Shown one piece after another: positions 60,199-64,000 of a stretch of 64,000 nt of DNA. The notes below the pieces were generated by a model. That model was not told the DNA's origin, did not search any database, and saw nothing but the letters and a program-made list of their open reading frames with translations. Origin of the DNA: Gloeotrichia echinulata CP02 (GTDB lineage Bacteria; Cyanobacteriota; Cyanobacteriia; Cyanobacteriales; Nostocaceae); NCBI GenBank assembly GCA_038087035.1, contig CP051187.1, forward strand, positions 4,655,001-4,719,000. Direction: 5' to 3'. Both the position numbers and the translations under genes were made by a program. Position 1 is the first letter of the stretch. Each line of letters begins with the position of its first letter.

Positions 60199-60635
60199 TA
60201 CTTAGTCAAGCCCGTCGCAACCCCGCACCGCGCAATATCGCCAGCAACGCCGCATCCCTAACACCCTGGCGAGAACCCGTAAAATTACTACTGTATTTAG
60301 TACCGTTTTATATTATACTACAATAGTTCTCTTTGGTTTAAGATTATTAAAATGTATTTTTAATTGGGACTTGCAACGAGTGAGTTAGCATGAGATGGAA
60401 TTAGATGAACTCAGTATCTAAGAATTGGCAATTACAGTATTTTTTTTCGTTTTATAGCAATTTTTCGGGGCTGCGACCCTGTTTGAGTTCTGGTGGTAAT
60501 AAATGTCAACAGAGTAAGAATGTAGTATTTACCACATTAAGCCAAGTTTTAATTTGGGGAATTTACACTTGCTGTTCGACAGTTTTATGTATTTGGTAAT
60601 GATGTGAATTTAATGATTGGTATGAGTGAATTGGT
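60199..60635. other. intergenic region, no gene called
   Basis: About 440 bp, AT-rich after 60300. One 64-codon frame (60405) lacks a ribosome site and recognisable features. No strong repeat. Confidence 0.45.
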
Positions 60636-61031
60636 ATGGATGAATTGACAGAAAAGTTAACGAAAATATTTCAGATAATAAACGAATTGCTAAAATTTGC
60701 AGAAGCAAAAAATGCTATTCTTCTTGGTTTTTCTGGAGCAGGTATAGCAGCAACATTAACTTACTTAAGTGCCGCATCAAATATACCTAAATCCATACAT
60801 ATAGGTTTTCTAATAACTACGTTTTTTTTATGTCTTTGCTCATTAGTTTGCTCATTATCTTTTCTCCCCAAAACAAATCTTGAACATATTGTATGGAAGA
60901 GAAGTAAACCCAAGGTAAATTACAAACTAAAAATCAACGATGATGACAATTTTTATTATTTCGGTTCTTGCGTACTTAGCGTGCTAAATATGTTGAAAAA
61001 TAAGCTTGAACTCCTTGCTGGGATAAGATGA
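60636..61031 (+). CDS. Pycsar-effector-like (PycTM) membrane protein, C-terminally truncated
   Basis: 131 residues. IINELLKFAEAKNAILLGFS (helix into TM1), GAGIAATLTYLSA, then TM2 HIGFLITTFFLCLCSLVCSL followed by SFLPKTNLE and NDDDNFYYFGS match the layout of PycTM/DUF5706 effectors: a helix with an Asp/Lys motif before TM1, a second TM, then the FYYFG motif. From 60963 the codons are those of the E5 element (CVLSVLNMLKNKLELLAGIR), so the native C-terminus is lost. No nucleotide cyclase gene is seen nearby. Family assignment by pattern only. Confidence 0.55.
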   Translation: MDELTEKLTKIFQIINELLKFAEAKNAILLGFSGAGIAATLTYLSAASNIPKSIHIGFLITTFFLCLCSLVCSLSFLPKTNLEHIVWKRSKPKVNYKLKINDDDNFYYFGSCVLSVLNMLKNKLELLAGIR

Positions 61032-61158
61032 CAGCCATTATTTACTGCCTTTTAGGTCTGATGATTAAAATTTTGGCTATAAGCGCCTGTAAGCCTTGAT
61101 TTTAAAACAAAGTTATCGACTGTAATTAAAAATTTAGCACGTTAAGTACGCAAGAACC
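60963..61158. mobile_element. E5 element, copy 2 (196 bp)
   Basis: GGTTCTTGCGTACTTAGCGT at the left and ACGTTAAGTACGCAAGAACC at the right. Same length and conserved interior as 38091-38286 in reverse orientation. The left boundary cuts the PycTM-like gene, and the right boundary cuts the Rpn/DUF4351 gene. Confidence 0.87.
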
Positions 61159-61972
61159 AGAACTACAAGAAGTAGTCGCCGATGCCGAAATCGGTCGCAG
61201 GTTCGCCGATAAATTGGTAAAAGTGTATCTCAAAAATGGTCAAGAACAGTGGGTGTTAATCCATGTCGAGGTGCAGTCTCAAGAAGATTCAGACTTTGCG
61301 GCAAGAATGTATACTTATAATTATCGCATCTACGATAGATATAAAAAAACCGTAGTCTCCCTGGCGATTCTGGGAGATGAAAGAGCAACTTGGCGCCCGC
61401 AACAATTTGGTTATAGTCTGTTTGGCTGTAAGTTGGATTTCCAATTTCCCATTATTAAATTGGTAGACTATCAGCAACGGTTATCGGAACTAGAAAACGA
61501 CAGTAACCCATTCGCGACGATAGTGATGGCACACTTGGCTGCACTTAATACCCGTAATGACCGGAACAATCGTAAAGAGCAAAAATTGGCTTTGGTACAA
61601 AGGTTGTATGAAAAAGGATTTGCGGAGCAGGATGTTTTGAATTTAATCGCTTTCGTGGATTGGATGTTGACTTTACCACCCAATTTAGAAGCAGAGTTTA
61701 AACTAGAAATACAACAACTTGAGGCGGGACGACGTATGAAATATGTAACTTCTTTCGAGCGGAGTGGGATTGAAATTGGTAAGCAACAAGAAGCATTGTC
61801 ATTCGTAACACGGCTACTAAATCGTCGTCTAGGAAATATTGATGACACATTGCTTGAGCAGGTGCGCTCTTTAAGCATTGAAGAGTTGGAAGCATTAGGT
61901 GAGGCTTTGCTTGATTTTACCTCGGTTAGTAATTTAACTAATTGGTTATCAGGAAGACAACAAAATTCATAG
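61159..61972 (+). pseudogene. Rpn/DUF4351 family gene missing its 5' part
   Basis: From the E5 edge the frame reads AEIGRRFADKLVKVYLKNGQ, QWVLIHVEVQSQEDSDFAAR (PD-(D/E)XK core strand with ExQ), MYTYNYRIYDRYKKTVVSLA and ends with the DUF4351 unit (TRLLNRRLGNIDDTLLEQVR, LSIEELEALGEALLDFTSV). The only start in frame is a TTG at 61214, inside the domain. Normal relatives have about 50-60 more N-terminal residues. The 3' third is duplicated immediately downstream. Confidence 0.82.
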
Positions 61973-62006
61973 TCTTACTCCCTTTGGGCTAGAAGATTAC
62001 CGTTCG

Positions 62007-62360
62007 TTGTATGAAAAAGGACTTGCGGAGCAGGATGTTTTGAATTTAATCGCTTTCGTGGATTGGATGTTGACTTTACCACCCAATTTAGAAGCAGAGT
62101 TTAAACTAGAAATACAACAACTTGAGGCGAGACGACGTATGAAATATGTAACTTCTTTCGAGCGGAGTGCTAGGCTACAAGAAGCATTATCATTGCTGAC
62201 ACGGCAACTAAATCGTCGTCTAGGAAATATTGATGACACATTACTTGAGCAGGTGCGTTCTTTAACCATTGAAGAGTTGGAAGCATTAGGTGAGGATTTG
62301 CTTGATTTTACCTCGGTTAGTGATTTAACTAATTGGTTATCAGAAAGGCAACAAAATTAA
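62007..62360 (+). pseudogene. tandem partial copy of the Rpn/DUF4351 gene
   Basis: Repeats codons of 61605-61972 (YEKGLAEQDVLNLIAFVDWM through LLDFTSVSDLTNWLSERQQN) at roughly 93-95% identity by eye, with a small deletion (GIEIGKQ region shortened to ARLQ). No proper start and no PD-(D/E)XK core. A decayed duplication. Confidence 0.82.
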
Positions 62361-62566
62361 TATTCTTAAAATATTTGTAGGTTGGGTTGAATGTAGACAC
62401 CAGAAGGGTAGTGAAACCCAAAATTTTCGCGAGTTTGTTGGGTTACTCTTCGAGAAGTCCCTTCGGGTCTACGTTTCTTTAAAGACAAGGGTTTTAACAG
62501 TCTCATAGTAAGGTGTACTTTTGAGAGCTTTAAGATCCTTAATAAAGCTGGGTAGATACTGGGTAA
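62361..62566. other. short gap with partial dispersed repeats
   Basis: GTAGGTTGGGTTGAATGTAG and GTTTGTTGGGTTAC-type sequence related to the interior of E6, and an SDR-like CTTCGAGAAGTCCCTTCGGG at about 62448-62467. No gene. Confidence 0.5.
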
Positions 62567-62794
62567 TCACTCTTGTTGTAGTTGTGCTAATGCTTCATCA
62601 ATATTTAGAGGTATTTCATGTTCTACTTCCTTCATCGCTAAGATGAGTCCTTCATCCTCAATAGCTTCCAGCAAGCGGAGATAGTCATGAAAATCTATGA
62701 CTACTTTACGAATATTACCTTCAATATCGGTAATTAGTTCTTGAGCAAAAGGGTATTTATCAGCTTGCATCTGGGTTTTAGTGTTCCTAATCAT
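62567..62794 (-). CDS. antitoxin-like small protein
   Basis: 75 residues (ATG at 62794; an ATG at 62770, with AGGAAC before it, would give 67). PFAQELITDIEGNIRKVVID, FHDYLRLLEAIEDEGLILAM and PLNIDEALAQLQQE match small RelB/Phd-like antitoxins common in Nostoc. No toxin gene follows on the minus strand within 200 bp. Orphan antitoxin or regulator. Confidence 0.7.
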   Translation of the reverse strand: MIRNTKTQMQADKYPFAQELITDIEGNIRKVVIDFHDYLRLLEAIEDEGLILAMKEVEHEIPLNIDEALAQLQQE

Positions 62795-62826
62795 ACTACG
62801 ACTTTAACGTTATTCAGATTAAAGAA

Positions 62827-62953
62827 CAATACAGTTCAGTTAAGGAAAATTGTCGTAGGGGCACGGCACGAATAAAATTGTCATTATGAAAAAAAGATTT
62901 TGGATGCCGTGCCCCTACACTGTATACCATTTGAGTCTAACTGAACTGTATTG
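62827..62953. mobile_element. E3 element (complete, 127 bp)
   Basis: Perfect 16-bp terminal inverted repeats CAATACAGTTCAGTTA and TAACTGAACTGTATTG. Half-cores GTAGGGGCACGGCA and TGCCGTGCCCCTAC are separated by about 37 bp (CGAATAAAATTGTCATTATG and AT-rich). The only intact copy here; defines the family ends. Confidence 0.9.
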
Positions 62954-62963
62954 GATTAAAGAA

Positions 62964-62993
62964 GCTGATCTATTTACCGGAAAATAGCTGTAA
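62964..62993. repeat. solitary right half of an E1 element
   Basis: GATCTATTTACCGGAAAATA followed by GCTGTAA; no core or left end. Abuts the E3 element region. Confidence 0.65.
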
Positions 62994-63064
62994 CATAAAA
63001 TAATATACGTTAATTGCGATACTCTCAAAAGAAGCGATTCTTTTTCCAGTCGCCTGGGCTATCC

Positions 63065-64000
63065 ATGACTACAACTATTGACTTCCTCAGCCACCTTAAC
63101 CCCAGCCAACGTCAAGCCGTGGAACACCACTGCGGCCCGTTGCTAGTTGTTGCTGGTGCTGGTTCCGGTAAAACACGAGCGCTAACTTATCGGATTGCTA
63201 ACCTGATTCTAAAACACCGTGTCGCTCCCGAAAATATTCTGGCTGTCACCTTCACCAATAAAGCCGCAAAGGAGATGAAGGAACGGATTCAAAGGATATT
63301 TGCAGAACAGTTGGCGATGAATGAACATGGTCAGCGGTTTGATTTGTTGACAGAATACCAACAAATGCAACTGCGATCGCAAGTCTATCGTACTACTATC
63401 AAAGATTTGTGGTGTGGCACTTTCCACAGTCTGTTTTCTCGCGTTCTCCGCTTTGATATTGAGAAATATCAAGACGAAAAAGGACGGCGGTGGAATAAAA
63501 ATTTCTCGATTTTTGATGATTCAGATTCTCAAAGCTTGGTCAAAGAAATCGTTACAAAACAGCTAAACCTGGACGATAAAAAATTTGAACCCCGTTCTGT
63601 CCGCTATGCTATCAGTAACGCTAAAAACCAAGGTTTATCCCCGTCAGAATTTGAGCGAGAACAACCAAATTATCGCGGTAGGGTAATTTCTGAAGTCTAC
63701 AATTCTTATCAAGATAGACTAGCACAAAATAATGCTCTTGATTTTGATGACTTAATTTTGGTGCCGGTGAGACTATTTCAACAAAATGAGCAGGTATTAG
63801 CTTATTGGCACCGCAAGTTTTCCCATATTCTAGTTGATGAATATCAGGACACCAACCGCACCCAGTACGACTTGATCCGTTTGTTGGTGACGAATGGTGA
63901 AGATAACAAGAGTGAGTGGGAATGGGGAAATCGGTCGGTGTTTGTGGTGGGTGATGCTGACCAATCAATTTACAGCTTTAGAATGGCTGATTTCACCATT
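63065..64000 (+). CDS. pcrA: UvrD/PcrA-type DNA helicase (5' part)
   Basis: 312 codons to the window edge. Superfamily 1 helicase for DNA repair and replication. Q-motif LSHLNPSQRQAVEHHCGPLL, Walker A VVAGAGSGKTRALTYRI, motif Ia AVTFTNKAAKEMKERI, motif II ILVDEYQDTNRTQYDLI, and motif III VVGDADQSIYSFRMAD. The ATG at 63065 begins MTTTIDFLSHLNPSQRQAVE. The C-terminal half is outside the window. The motif order and Q-motif fit PcrA/UvrD better than Rep or AddA. The frame is complete so far. Confidence 0.94.
   Translation, partial: MTTTIDFLSHLNPSQRQAVEHHCGPLLVVAGAGSGKTRALTYRIANLILKHRVAPENILAVTFTNKAAKEMKERIQRIFAEQLAMNEHGQRFDLLTEYQQMQLRSQVYRTTIKDLWCGTFHSLFSRVLRFDIEKYQDEKGRRWNKNFSIFDDSDSQSLVKEIVTKQLNLDDKKFEPRSVRYAISNAKNQGLSPSEFEREQPNYRGRVISEVYNSYQDRLAQNNALDFDDLILVPVRLFQQNEQVLAYWHRKFSHILVDEYQDTNRTQYDLIRLLVTNGEDNKSEWEWGNRSVFVVGDADQSIYSFRMADFTI

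Noticed and set aside
1..64000. tRNA genes
   Set aside because: No cloverleaf with a GTTCRANNC T-loop was found on either strand by eye; a tRNA scan would settle it.

Overview
The window looks like chromosomal DNA of a filamentous, heterocyst-type cyanobacterium (Nostoc/Anabaena group). The reasons are: form IB Rubisco in an rbcL-rbcX-rbcS cluster followed by an activase with an SSU-like tail; ferredoxin-NADP reductase (petH) with a phycobilisome-linker domain; phosphoribulokinase; PII (glnB); squalene-hopene cyclase; many GCGATCGC (HIP1) octamers; and heptanucleotide short tandem repeats (STRRs) between genes. No rRNA or tRNA gene was recognised. The genus assignment is inferred from these traits.

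Layout. 1-11.8 kb is mostly housekeeping: an S8 protease cut by the window edge, a PAS histidine kinase, glnB, rdgB, a phosphohexomutase, an OmpA-like protein, prmA and serA. 12-21.8 kb is repeat-rich: Uma2-type proteins, a methyltransferase-HIT fusion, a 13-copy 106-bp tandem array beside a HEAT-repeat gene without a normal start, panB and an exported beta-propeller. 22-33 kb is the Rubisco region (rbcLXS, then rca), interrupted by toxin-antitoxin genes, an IS605-like relic, an AAC(3)-like acetyltransferase and a lone STAND-type helix-turn-helix protein. 33-41 kb has an LD-carboxypeptidase, the divergent hopanoid pair hpnB/shc, a REP-associated transposase (RAYT) with its hairpins, a damaged toxin-antitoxin pair and a CDF transporter. 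41.5-49.6 kb has a Na,K-ATPase-like pump, a STAND fragment, a DUF4351 protein, hom and petH. 50.8-54.6 kb, between petH and prk, looks like an acquired and decaying secretion island: an RTX protein, two MII-DL-YL leader peptides and a broken ABC exporter ATPase. 55-64 kb has prk, metK, a histidine kinase, a truncated Pycsar-effector-like membrane protein, Rpn/DUF4351 fragments and the start of a UvrD/PcrA helicase.

The most unusual content is a dense population of small palindromic elements, named here E1-E8 by their ends. E1: ends TTACAGC, about 97 bp. E2: ends ATACCGTTTCAC, about 104 bp. E3: ends CAATACAGTTCAGTTA, about 127 bp. E4: the 106-bp unit amplified at 15-16.4 kb. E5: 196 bp, ends GGTTCTTGCGTACTTAGC. 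E6: ends ATACGGTTCGRTTAAGA. E7: ends ATACCAATT. E8: an inverted pair at 8.1 and 14.1 kb. Several unrelated families carry the same central palindrome (GTAGGGGCACGGCA with its complement, or GTAGGGGCGCAAGG with its complement), and other DNA is repeatedly found inserted exactly at its centre. E5 sits at the broken ends of three genes.

Functional links. The Calvin-cycle genes (rbcLXS, rca, prk) and petH form the photosynthetic core. PII and two NtcA-type boxes (before glnB and before rbcL) link to nitrogen/carbon control. hpnB and shc make and modify hopanoids. The rest is largely mobile or defence-related material in various states of decay.
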